From positions 1,922,001 to 1,986,000 of the forward strand of contig OZ037837.1 in NCBI GenBank assembly GCA_964035575.1: a stretch of DNA of 64,000 nt, written 5' to 3'. Shown piece after piece: positions 1 through 8,872 of the stretch. Numbering within the stretch: the stretch's first letter is position 1; every line of letters starts with the position of its first letter. The DNA is from Rhynchopus sp. YZ270_cl-10 (taxonomy: Eukaryota > Euglenozoa > Diplonemea > Diplonemida > Diplonemidae). The notes under the pieces were generated by a model. That model worked only from the letters and a program-made list of their open reading frames with translations. It made no database searches and was not told the origin of the DNA. A program made the translations under genes and the position numbers.

Positions 1-1
1 G

Positions 2-3000
2 CTGCAAGCGTGTAACGTGCGTACACCGTCACAGTTCCCGACCCCGGCCTGCACACTGCGGACTGTGGTGGAGTTCACAACCCTGAGTCAGTACAACCAG
101 TCGCGGGCGACGTACTTCGGGGGTGGGGTTGTGATTGAGGCGAAGGTGATGTTCACAGAGTACACAGACGGGGCGGAGGTGTTCAGCTTCAGCAACATCG
201 GGAATTCAGATGTGTCGCTGGTGATGGGGGCGACAGGGATCCTAACGTTGCATTTTACGTTCATGGTCGACACGTACTCCTATTCGCTGACGTTCTCAAA
301 ACCATTCGGGCTGTATGTGGAGCGCAGTGTGTACATCTCCTTTGTCCCTCTTTCTAAGAGGGTTTACGTTCTCATCGATGGCGTGTTTGAAGAAGAGGAA
401 AGCTGTTACAAGGTGTCTGGACTTGAGTTCACCACACGTTGGGTCAACCACGTTGGACTAGCTCGTACAGGGATACCTCAAATGAAAGGAACTGTTCGGG
501 ACTTCCGTCTGCGCGCCTGCCAATCAGCGCCGCCACCAACACAACGGTTCCCTGAGCCTCCCTGCGCTCTGCAGACAGTGGTGGAATTCCAGGACGAGAG
601 TGATTTCAACGAGTCGCAGGCGACGTACTTCGGCGGTGAGTATGCGGTCGAGATGAAGGTGATGCTCAAAAGTTACACAGACTATGCAACAGTGTTTGCC
701 TTCAGCAACAATTATAAACCCATGACACAAGCAGACGGCACCAGCATCGACATGTTTGGGATAGCACAGTTCAAAGAGGGTAAGTTGTATTTGTACATCG
801 GCCATTCTAGTCTCGGCTTTCCTATGCCTATTGAGTTGAATGTGGAATACACTCTCTACATTGCGGCAGTTAAAGAGACGATCCAGAAGTGGAACTTTTT
901 CACCCGCACCTACTTATATCTCAACGGCGTTTTAGTTTACGGCGCCGCAGGGTCGGGGGGGGCACCCCCTCCTTTGATGGTGCGATGGAGCAGCAAGGTG
1001 GGGGAACGGTGGGGGTCGGTGCGGCAAATGAACGGGACTCTGAGGGACTTCAAGCTGCGTGCGTGCAATGTGCTGCCAGCACCAACACAGTTGCCCGAGC
1101 CAAACTGCACCCTGCAGACCGCGTTAGCATTCCAAGACCCTGCTGAGTACAACCCCATACACCCCACCTACTTCGGGGGTGGGCTTGTCGTAGACCTAAA
1201 ACTGACGCTCCGAGACTACAAAGAGTTTACGTATATTTTCCTCCTCAGCCCAGACCCTGATCCCACGACAAATGACTTATACTTTCTCAATAAAGTTCTT
1301 CGACTCCATCTGGATGAAACGCTCTATTTGGGTCAGGAGGGTCGCGAAGGTGGAATGGACCTGAACGCTGAGATCAACTCGTGGCCACAGATGGAGCTCA
1401 ACGTCGAGTACAAGCTGCACATAGCCATGATTCCGGGTGACCGTGAAGGATATGGTCAATGTCTTATTTTCATTGATGGTGTGCTCGCCACGTCGGTGTA
1501 CAAAATATGCCCCATCCTGACGTTGAAGAAACGGGTGAAGAACGTTTTCGGGACGACGCCGTTCGAGTCGGCGATGCACCCTGACAGATACGGCCTGAAT
1601 GGGACTATGAGGGATTTCAACCTGCGTGCATGTTCCGCTGTGCAGACGCCAACGAGCTTCCCTGAACCAAACTGTACCCTCCACACAGTCGTGGAGTTGA
1701 ATGCAGAGTTAAATGAGGACCTAAAAGCTCTGTACTTTGGGGGCGGGATTGTGGTGGAGGCGAATGTGACCATCACAGAGTACACAGACGGGGCGCCGCT
1801 CTTTAGGTTCAGCAACACACCTGATGCAGATGCTGTGTCGCTGACGCAGAGTGGAACCTCGGGGATGGTGGTCCTCACAGTGAGTGGCAGTGGCACCCTC
1901 TCCGTTGGCCAGTTGCTGACGGAGCCCATCGGAGTGAATGTGGAGCACAGTCTGTACTTCTCAATATTGCCCACCGTTAACAGCAGCACCGGCACATGCT
2001 TTTTGTACATCGACGGTGTGCTGAAGTTGAAGACTATTTGCCCTGTCCCGGAACTGCTGCCACGTTGGGACAACAGTGTTGGCAAGGCAGGTGCTCCTGC
2101 TCCTGAAGTGAAAGGGGTGTTTGGTTACTTCAAGTTGAGTGCCTGCAGCGTGCTGCCACCAACGCAGCTCCCATCGCCGAACTGCGCACTGCAGACTGTG
2201 GTTGAGTTTAAGGACGAGAGTGAGTACAACCAGTCGCAGCCGCTGTACTTCGGGGGTGGGGTGGTGATGGAGGCGAAGGTGACAGTAACGGAGTACACAG
2301 ACAACGCAACTGTTGTGGTCTTCGGCGACACAGAAAAGTCGTTGACGTTAGCCTTTGTGGGAACCTCTGGGGTCTTGGCCCTGAACGGGAAAGCTCTGTC
2401 TCAACCGTTTGGGTTGAACGTGGAGCGCAGTGTGTATCTCTCCAGGGTGCCGACAAGTCTGGGCAACTCCGCTGCTTGCTTCGTGTTCATTGATGGGATA
2501 CTAGAGGTGAAACTGTGGTGCGACAGTCCTGTGCTGCTGAAGAGAGGGAATCTTGTCGGCAAGTCTGTCTCGGGGTACCAAGAGTTGCATGGCACTGTGC
2601 GAGACTTTAGCTTGAAAGCCTGCGACGTCCTCCCGATATCTGACCTGACGCCAGCTCCACGAACTGTGTCACCGACAGTCGTTCCACCAACATTCACACC
2701 AACGTCCACACCACCAACATTTATGCCAACTCCCGCACCACCAACATTTATGCCAACTCCCGCACCACCAATTGATTGTAGCAATTTTATCTATGAAGAC
2801 GTCTGCCGTCACTATAAGTATGCCGGCTGCTCGTGGGAGTGGAGAGGGAGTCGGTGGACGTGCGGTGTCGTAGGTCCAACTCCCGTACCACCAGTCGCTT
2901 GTCAAACTTTTCTCTCTCTCTCTACCTGTAAGCAACGCAGTGACTGCGCGTGGAAGTTTAGTTGGACAATAGGGCCTAGGTATGTGTGTGGCGACAGAAT

Positions 3001-3985
3001 TACGGCAGGACCGAAGCCGCCGACAAAAGTGCCTGCTACGTTTGCGCCATTCACACCCTGGACATCCTCACCCCCGTCTGCATCACCAATCACTGTAACT
3101 CCGCCAGCATCTTCAACACCACAAACTATTGCTCCGCCAGTGTCTTCGCCATTTCCTACGTCATTACCACAAACGGGTGCACTACGGACACCCTCACCCT
3201 CACACTCACTGAGCACTCTATCTCCGCCAGTGTCTTCACCAATTCCGACGGCATCACAAACACCTACGCCAGCGTCTGCATCACTAACGACGTTAACTCC
3301 ACCAGTGTCTTCACCAACACCACAAACTGTTGCTCCGCCAGTGTCTTCGCCATTTCCGACGGCGTCACCACAAACGAGTGCACCATCGTCTGCATCACCA
3401 AACACTGTCACTCCACCAGCATCTTCACCAACACCACAAACTGTTGCTCCGACAGTGTCTTCGCCATTTCCGACGGCAGCACCACAAACGAGTGCACCAC
3501 GGACACCCTCACCCTCACACTCACTGAGCACTCTAACCCCGCCAGTGTCGTCGCCAACACCGACAGCAGCGCAAACAAGGACACCAAAAGAAAAGCCAGC
3601 CAGCGAAGCATCTTCTACGCTGTCTCCGCGCACTCCAGCACCGTCACCGTTTCTTTCGACGACTTCGCCACTGGATGCTTCTCCCGTGACCTCTGCAGCA
3701 CCGGACACAGCAGTGCCTCAGAGCGGAAACACTTCGACTGATTCGAGCGAAGCCGAAGACGAGGACCCCGACACACACACAGCGCCCTCCACCTCCACCT
3801 CGACCTCGTTGGTGTGGGTGTGGGCGGTATTGGGTGTGGTTGCAGTGTTGTTGGGTGCCATAGCTCTGTTTGCGTGTTGGAAACGACGGACGCCGTCTGA
3901 GTGCAAAGACGATACCACCCACGCCTTCATGGACACAGAGCTAGGAGAAGAGATCCAAATGGGGCAACTCGATCTGCTCGAGTAA
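2..3985 (+). CDS. LamG/ConA-like repeat surface protein with mucin-like stalk (5' partial)
   Basis: The frame is open from the window edge (first whole codon at base 2) to TAA at 3983-3985, so the 5' end lies outside. Five repeats of about 160-185 residues follow one another (near residues 1-168, 175-357, 360-543, 545-712 and 715-875). Each starts with a PxCxLQTVVEF-like block, carries a YFGGG core and an (I/L)DGV strand, and ends in GTxRDFxLxAC. This pattern fits LamG/concanavalin A-like lectin folds closed by a Cys pair; the assignment is by pattern only. Two small Cys-rich units with C...CxW...C spacing follow (about 915-945 and 955-985). Then comes a roughly 270-residue Thr/Pro/Ser stalk, one transmembrane helix (SLVWVWAVLGVVAVLLGAIA) and a basic then acidic tail of about 35 residues. 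This is a type I surface glycoprotein, likely adhesive or carbohydrate-binding. Confidence 0.75.
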   Translation: MQACNVRTPSQFPTPACTLRTVVEFTTLSQYNQSRATYFGGGVVIEAKVMFTEYTDGAEVFSFSNIGNSDVSLVMGATGILTLHFTFMVDTYSYSLTFSKPFGLYVERSVYISFVPLSKRVYVLIDGVFEEEESCYKVSGLEFTTRWVNHVGLARTGIPQMKGTVRDFRLRACQSAPPPTQRFPEPPCALQTVVEFQDESDFNESQATYFGGEYAVEMKVMLKSYTDYATVFAFSNNYKPMTQADGTSIDMFGIAQFKEGKLYLYIGHSSLGFPMPIELNVEYTLYIAAVKETIQKWNFFTRTYLYLNGVLVYGAAGSGGAPPPLMVRWSSKVGERWGSVRQMNGTLRDFKLRACNVLPAPTQLPEPNCTLQTALAFQDPAEYNPIHPTYFGGGLVVDLKLTLRDYKEFTYIFLLSPDPDPTTNDLYFLNKVLRLHLDETLYLGQEGREGGMDLNAEINSWPQMELNVEYKLHIAMIPGDREGYGQCLIFIDGVLATSVYKICPILTLKKRVKNVFGTTPFESAMHPDRYGLNGTMRDFNLRACSAVQTPTSFPEPNCTLHTVVELNAELNEDLKALYFGGGIVVEANVTITEYTDGAPLFRFSNTPDADAVSLTQSGTSGMVVLTVSGSGTLSVGQLLTEPIGVNVEHSLYFSILPTVNSSTGTCFLYIDGVLKLKTICPVPELLPRWDNSVGKAGAPAPEVKGVFGYFKLSACSVLPPTQLPSPNCALQTVVEFKDESEYNQSQPLYFGGGVVMEAKVTVTEYTDNATVVVFGDTEKSLTLAFVGTSGVLALNGKALSQPFGLNVERSVYLSRVPTSLGNSAACFVFIDGILEVKLWCDSPVLLKRGNLVGKSVSGYQELHGTVRDFSLKACDVLPISDLTPAPRTVSPTVVPPTFTPTSTPPTFMPTPAPPTFMPTPAPPIDCSNFIYEDVCRHYKYAGCSWEWRGSRWTCGVVGPTPVPPVACQTFLSLSTCKQRSDCAWKFSWTIGPRYVCGDRITAGPKPPTKVPATFAPFTPWTSSPPSASPITVTPPASSTPQTIAPPVSSPFPTSLPQTGALRTPSPSHSLSTLSPPVSSPIPTASQTPTPASASLTTLTPPVSSPTPQTVAPPVSSPFPTASPQTSAPSSASPNTVTPPASSPTPQTVAPTVSSPFPTAAPQTSAPRTPSPSHSLSTLTPPVSSPTPTAAQTRTPKEKPASEASSTLSPRTPAPSPFLSTTSPLDASPVTSAAPDTAVPQSGNTSTDSSEAEDEDPDTHTAPSTSTSTSLVWVWAVLGVVAVLLGAIALFACWKRRTPSECKDDTTHAFMDTELGEEIQMGQLDLLE
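3060..3570 (+). repeat. coding minisatellite in the Pro/Thr/Ser stalk
   Basis: The stalk of the surface protein is built from imperfect in-frame repeats around PPVSSPxPxTxxPQT. The DNA repeats of about 45-90 bases recur several times (for example CCGCCAGTGTCTTCGCC). The bias leaves all other frames open as well, which produces long meaningless antisense frames. Repeat number here is likely to vary between alleles. Confidence 0.75.
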
Positions 3986-4248
3986 AACGACAATCTTCAT
4001 CGTAGCAACGGGTGAAAACATCCGAACGTGTACAATGTATGTATGTCTGCCCCGCCCTATGTCAACTGTGAAGCAGATCTGCGCACGAGCATCATTTTTT
4101 GACGTTTTTTTTTTTCAAACGTGACCAAACAACAAATGAACAGTACTGTTCACTTTCTCTTTGTTTTCCTCTCCACACAAACACACACCTCACATCAGGG
4201 CAAAATCATCAGTCAAGATAGACGAGTTGAGGTCATGACAGGCGATTA

Positions 4249-4967
4249 CAGTGCGGCGCCATATTACGGTGGCGCAATATTACGGGTGCGCGATATTACG
4301 GGGCGCATAATTATGGGTAAAAAATGGATTTACCCATAATTATGCGCGCCCGTAATGAAACTTTTTTTTAATTTTTTTTTGAGAAAAATTGTTGGAATGG
4401 TAGTTGCCACCTGTGCAAGCTCCACTGTGCGTCGTAAAAACCTCGAAAATATTGCGCGTCGTGGCGAACATTTCAACAATTGTGACATAAAAAGCAGGAG
4501 GCAACACGATTGGGTGAAGTCATCAATGTTACATCGACGAGGAAAGCCCCCAGTTGCACTTCCTATGGCAGTGTGGCAGATCTCTTGCCCCAGCACCGTG
4601 AATCCTTCGTGTGCCATCTGCCTCCACCATCAGGACGTCTGCTGAGAAGGAAGAGAAGGCGAATCGGAAGCTTCTGCTGAGGGAGGAAATTGCCAGTTTG
4701 CTGTCCTTGGAGGATGGGCAGCCACGAAGAGGCGCCGGTGTAGGAGTTGCGATGGCAGAGGAGACAAGGTGGCAGAGTGTCAGGATGATGACCTGTACGC
4801 CTGGGAGGAGAGTGACATGTGTGAGGTCATCCACAAAGGATTGTGAAGAAATTTTTTATGAAAAAAAAAAGTTTTATTACGGGTGCGCAATATTACGGGG
4901 CGCATAATTATGGGTAAATATTGGATTTACCCATAATTATGCGCCCCCGTAATATGGCGCCGCACTG
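4249..4967. mobile_element. 719-bp non-autonomous TA-flanked DNA transposon (Tc1/mariner/pogo-like ends)
   Basis: Both ends read CAGTGCGGCGCCATATTACG inwards, and each is bordered by TA (4247-4248 and 4968-4969). TA duplication plus CAGTG ends is typical of the IS630-Tc1-mariner/pogo superfamily. Just inside each end is a second palindrome, GCGCATAATTATGGGTAAA facing its complement, so each end can fold into its own hairpin. The GC-richer middle (about 4520-4840) has short open frames on both strands, but I recognise no transposase. Confidence 0.75.
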
Positions 4968-4969
4968 TA

Positions 4970-6538
4970 TTGAAGTTTTCTCAAAAAAAAAACAAAAAAA
5001 AAAAACAAAAAACGGCACGTTTTGAATGCAAAAGTTTTACTCTACTTGAAAGTGAGTAAGTTATAAGTGTAAGGAACAGTGAAACATGTAAATTTTTTCC
5101 AAAAAATTTGCCCGAGCACAATACATCAGGCAAACCCCCCCTCCCGCTATTTCGCAGCACCTTCCGTGGCATTTGTGGTATATTCACGACCACTCTCTGT
5201 CACCATTTTTCACATATAATATTACATGCACATGGAATGTAAGTTACTTCACTGTGTACAGATATTGCATGCCTCCCTCCCCCTCCCTCCCCTCCCCCCT
5301 TCCCCCTCCCTCCTGCGTGGAGGTGCATAGTTTCCTGTTTCACTTTTCCTATTGTTTTTGAGCCTCGCATCTGCCACAAAAAAATAACTTCTCACCCGAT
5401 GGGGGGAAAACCATAGTTCGATGTGACTATCATACGGCCCCCCTGTAAATTGGAACTGCGTTGTGCAGCTGATGTTGCACGACAACGTCTCTCTATATTT
5501 ATGCGACCTAATGTGCTGAGCGCTCCAGGCTCAGTGCATCTTTTTCAAAAAAAAAAAAAAATCAAAAAAAAAGATATGGGCTCTGCCACACTCGTAGAAT
5601 CTGTTGCTGTACCCATCCGCGTGTTTATGTCCCTCGCCCTTAAACAAGAGGTGCGAAGGTAAGTTTCAAGACTGTCGGGTGAAAAAGTGATACGGTAGCC
5701 TGGTAGGGATTGGGGTTGGGTGGGACATTTTTTGTTTAGACACAGACCCTCTCGCGCGTACTGCTTCACTGCAAACAAAAGAGGCAAATAACAGCCTCAA
5801 AGATGAAAGGCGAGGGAAACTTTTTCAGTCGAAAATAGTCTTTTTGTGTATGAACAATGGATTCTCCCCTACCGCTTTCTACTGAGGCGTTGTGCAAAAG
5901 ATCTGACTCAAGCATAATAGAGTGACCCACTCACACTCGCTGCTTTTGGGACAGCCCCAGGTACGAGTCGGTCTTTAACGAAAATGGAGAAAAATATATC
6001 AGTCGTTTCTTTTGTTCAGTTCATTCGTTCCGTTTTGTTTAGACCATTTTTACTGTTTTTACCATTTTTGACAAAATCAGAGAGCCTCCATTCTCTCTTT
6101 TTTGAGTGTTTGTTTTTCGTTTCGGTACAACGATTCAGCGTAACGGACGAATGTTAGTTTAGCCAAGCACTTTGCTTTTCACGTGTTTGAGTTGTATAAA
6201 AGACAACTACAGCTACGACAGATCATTGCTTTTTCATTGGCTTCTAGTTTTAAAATTGTTATTTTTTTGAATCCGTGGTTGCCCCAGCACTCTCTGCTAT
6301 TCTGCAGGTATGCTAACACGCTTCAAAAAGCCCAAAAATCCTGTTCAAAAATATCATAAAAATCACAAATGCGTAAAACCATCCTCCTTTGTCCCTTCAA
6401 CACACATGTTCTGTCTTTGAACACTATGTGTCACTTTCCCCACTCTCCCGCATCCTCTTGCCCACAGTACCCAGTCCCCACAAGAACACCACACCACAAC
6501 AGGAACCCTACACGTGACGGGAGCGGCTGTGTGGTGCG
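4970..6538 (+). other. intergenic region
   Basis: This is AT-rich with many homopolymer runs and no recognisable gene. A pure pyrimidine tract lies at about 5273-5315. Two runs of A at 5548-5572 interrupt otherwise plain sequence. Pyrimidine-rich blocks at 6420-6500 lead to the CCACAACAG acceptor-like site at about 6493-6501, just before the first six-TM gene. Confidence 0.5.
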
Positions 6539-8290
6539 ATGCAATGTCTCAATGCAGTGCTGTCGATGGACGGGACACTCAGCAGCAAGGCCAGAGAGAG
6601 GCGCACCAGGTTTTTTATCTTTGGGAGTGTCTGTTTCTTTGCTCTTTTGGTGAACTTGGCAAGCTCGTTTTCGATGCAGGTGAAGATCCCTATCTACCTG
6701 GCCGGGACAGTGTTCGCCATTCTTGGAGTTAGCATTGCTGTTTGTGCAGTGCTGTGCAGGTTTCGGCTGAACACACATCTGGTGGTAGGTGCACTGTACT
6801 TGGTATCGGCTGGATTTCTGCTCTTTGACTTCGGAGCTCGAGCACTAGAGATAACACAATGGCCGTTGCTTGTGCTCGTAATCGACATGTTGCTTGTGAT
6901 GCAGGTGCCTGCACGGTACAGCTTGGGACTCGTCTGTTTCATAGTCATGTGGCTTCTCCTGCTTGGTGTTGAGGAGAGCTTCAGGTTTGGTCTGTTTGAT
7001 ATACCAGGAATGCCAGCACAGGAGGGCGAGCACGGGCGACAGCATTATCATGACATGCGTTACCACTGTGCCACTCTTCCGTGTCCAGTGAAGTTTCCAT
7101 CCCCTGGCCTGTTGGGATCGCTGACGGTCTTTGTCATTGACTTCATCGTGACCCGAGGCTTCGCACACGAAGTGCTGAAGGAGCAGGCATCAATGGAGCG
7201 GACGATCAACACTGTGCAGGAGATTGCCTCACTCCTGGCTTCCTACGACGTGGAGAAGGTGGCAGAGCTGCTGGAGGCACACAGAGACGAGCTGCCTGAG
7301 GGGATGAGTGCGGCACTGCGTGCGTTGGAGAAGAACCTGCGGTCGTACAAAGCATACCTGCCTCAGACGTGTCTGCTTGTGGGTGAAGAAGTGGTTGATG
7401 AAGGTAGTGACGTTGCTTGCACTGAACCGTCCATTTCTTCTCAAGGCACGTCGGAAAGTGAACGTTCTGCAAAAGTGCGTTACGTTCCTCTTGGGCTGTC
7501 GTCTGTGAAGGCCACGCTGCTGACGGTGAACATCAAAGACACGTTGCGTTTCTTGGATGAGGACTGTGCACACTTCTCCTCCTTCTTCACAACTCTTCTT
7601 TTGAAGACGTTGAAAGCAACAGAAACCCTGCATGGGATGGTGGACGTGTTCGTCGGTGACAAGGTGCACTGCTCCTTCAACACGTCAAAGAGATGTGCGA
7701 ACCACGCCACCTCAGCACTGCGCACTGCTTCGATGCTGCTGCGGGGTTCCACATCGCAGGTGAACATCGGTGTTGCATCTGGGAAGGTGCTGCGTGGTGA
7801 GATGGGATGTGACGTGATGCGCCGCTTCAGCATGGTGGGCACACTTGTGCGTGACGTGCATGGGATGGAACGTGCAGGACGTATCCTTGGCTGCGACGTG
7901 CTCTGCAACCGTATGTGCTTCAGCGATGCCGAGTGTGAACACGTGCTGCGCTTGCTTCCGTGCAAGGTGGACGTGTCTGCGACCTGTGCGGAACATGAAG
8001 TGGTGGCTGAGCTTCTTCTGCACGACACACCTTCGGACAGTCCTGCAGAGGAATGGATGTACACCATCGGGAGGAACAGTGAGTGGGAGCACTACAACAC
8101 AGCAGTGCGGAAGTACCTGAGAGGCGACGTGTCTGCTGCAGCAGTTGAAGAGGCTGCACAGGGTTGTCCTTGTTCACGGAGCCCGTTGAGCGTGCATCCC
8201 TCCACAGTGAAGGGTGGGCTTCTGAGCGTGGCCTTGGCACGACCGCTGCAGGACAATGAACGGGGTGATGGAGTTGATAACGTCTGCTAG
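6539..8290 (+). CDS. six-TM protein with cytosolic class III cyclase-like domain, copy 1
   Basis: ATG at 6539 gives 583 residues. After a short basic N-terminus come six hydrophobic helices (near 24-45, 50-72, 78-99, 105-124, 127-148 and 190-210). A helical linker (about 215-270) ends in LRSYKAYLPQ, and a cyclase-like domain covers about 325-500. Landmarks of class III nucleotide cyclases are present: VNIKDTLRF at the first metal-Asp position (Asp is Asn here), VFVGDKVHCSF with the second Asp kept, and IGVASGKVLRGEMGCD. The expected transition-state Asn and Arg region reads GTLVRDVHGMERAG, so both are missing. It may be a regulatory pseudocyclase or an atypical enzyme. The start is shared by all three copies and follows an acceptor-like CCACAACAG. 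First of three tandem paralogues. Confidence 0.75.
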   Translation: MQCLNAVLSMDGTLSSKARERRTRFFIFGSVCFFALLVNLASSFSMQVKIPIYLAGTVFAILGVSIAVCAVLCRFRLNTHLVVGALYLVSAGFLLFDFGARALEITQWPLLVLVIDMLLVMQVPARYSLGLVCFIVMWLLLLGVEESFRFGLFDIPGMPAQEGEHGRQHYHDMRYHCATLPCPVKFPSPGLLGSLTVFVIDFIVTRGFAHEVLKEQASMERTINTVQEIASLLASYDVEKVAELLEAHRDELPEGMSAALRALEKNLRSYKAYLPQTCLLVGEEVVDEGSDVACTEPSISSQGTSESERSAKVRYVPLGLSSVKATLLTVNIKDTLRFLDEDCAHFSSFFTTLLLKTLKATETLHGMVDVFVGDKVHCSFNTSKRCANHATSALRTASMLLRGSTSQVNIGVASGKVLRGEMGCDVMRRFSMVGTLVRDVHGMERAGRILGCDVLCNRMCFSDAECEHVLRLLPCKVDVSATCAEHEVVAELLLHDTPSDSPAEEWMYTIGRNSEWEHYNTAVRKYLRGDVSAAAVEEAAQGCPCSRSPLSVHPSTVKGGLLSVALARPLQDNERGDGVDNVC

Positions 8291-8867
8291 TTGCTGCAGG
8301 ATCATGCAGGGAATACGGTCACGAGAGGATGCTGTTCTTGAGGCTGTTGTTGTGTGGCTCACGCTTGTTGAGCCTGTGCGGTTGCCACTTGTTGACAACA
8401 GTGTTACACAGAAGTATTGTGTGAAACGAGCTAGCACACAAGCAGAATAGAAATAGTACAGGACTCCTGCGACGCACATGTGTGAGCAATGTCATAGAGC
8501 CATCTACTGTTTTTTTTTTTGTATCGTTTCCTTCGTTTTCCAACGCAAGATATTATGCACTACACTTGACAAACACACCCGCACCGTTAGTGCGTGGTGC
8601 GCAACCGTTTAACAGTTTAATCTCCCTGTAACTCATTTTTCTGTTCTACTGTAACCCCTCGTCATAGAGTATGTCCGTTGTAATGTGCTGTTGCCTGCAC
8701 ATGTCTTCGATATGTCACTCTGTGCACTTCGTCCAATCGTTGTCCTACGTCTCTGCTATCGTGTCCCTATACAAGCTGCCCACGGTGGCTGCTCTCTGCG
8801 TCAACGTGTTTAGAACACCACACCACAACAGGAACCCTACACGTGACGGGAGCGGCTGTGTGGTGGG
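8291..8867 (+). other. intergenic region between cyclase-like copies 1 and 2
   Basis: The first 85 bases after the stop match the sequence after copy 3 (12945-13020) but not that after copy 2. No gene is seen. Homology between the copies resumes at CACCACAACAGGAACCC (about 8823-8839), again at the acceptor-like AG. Confidence 0.5.
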
Positions 8868-8872
8868 ATGCA

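Noticed and set aside
2902-3708. 268-codon open frame on the minus strand opposite the mucin-like stalk
   Set aside because: It mirrors the Pro/Thr/Ser minisatellite of the real gene; composition alone keeps it open and it has no domain of its own.
7480-8067. Minus-strand frames of about 195 codons repeated behind all three six-TM genes
   Set aside because: They lie exactly opposite the conserved cyclase-like domain and are conserved only because that domain is.
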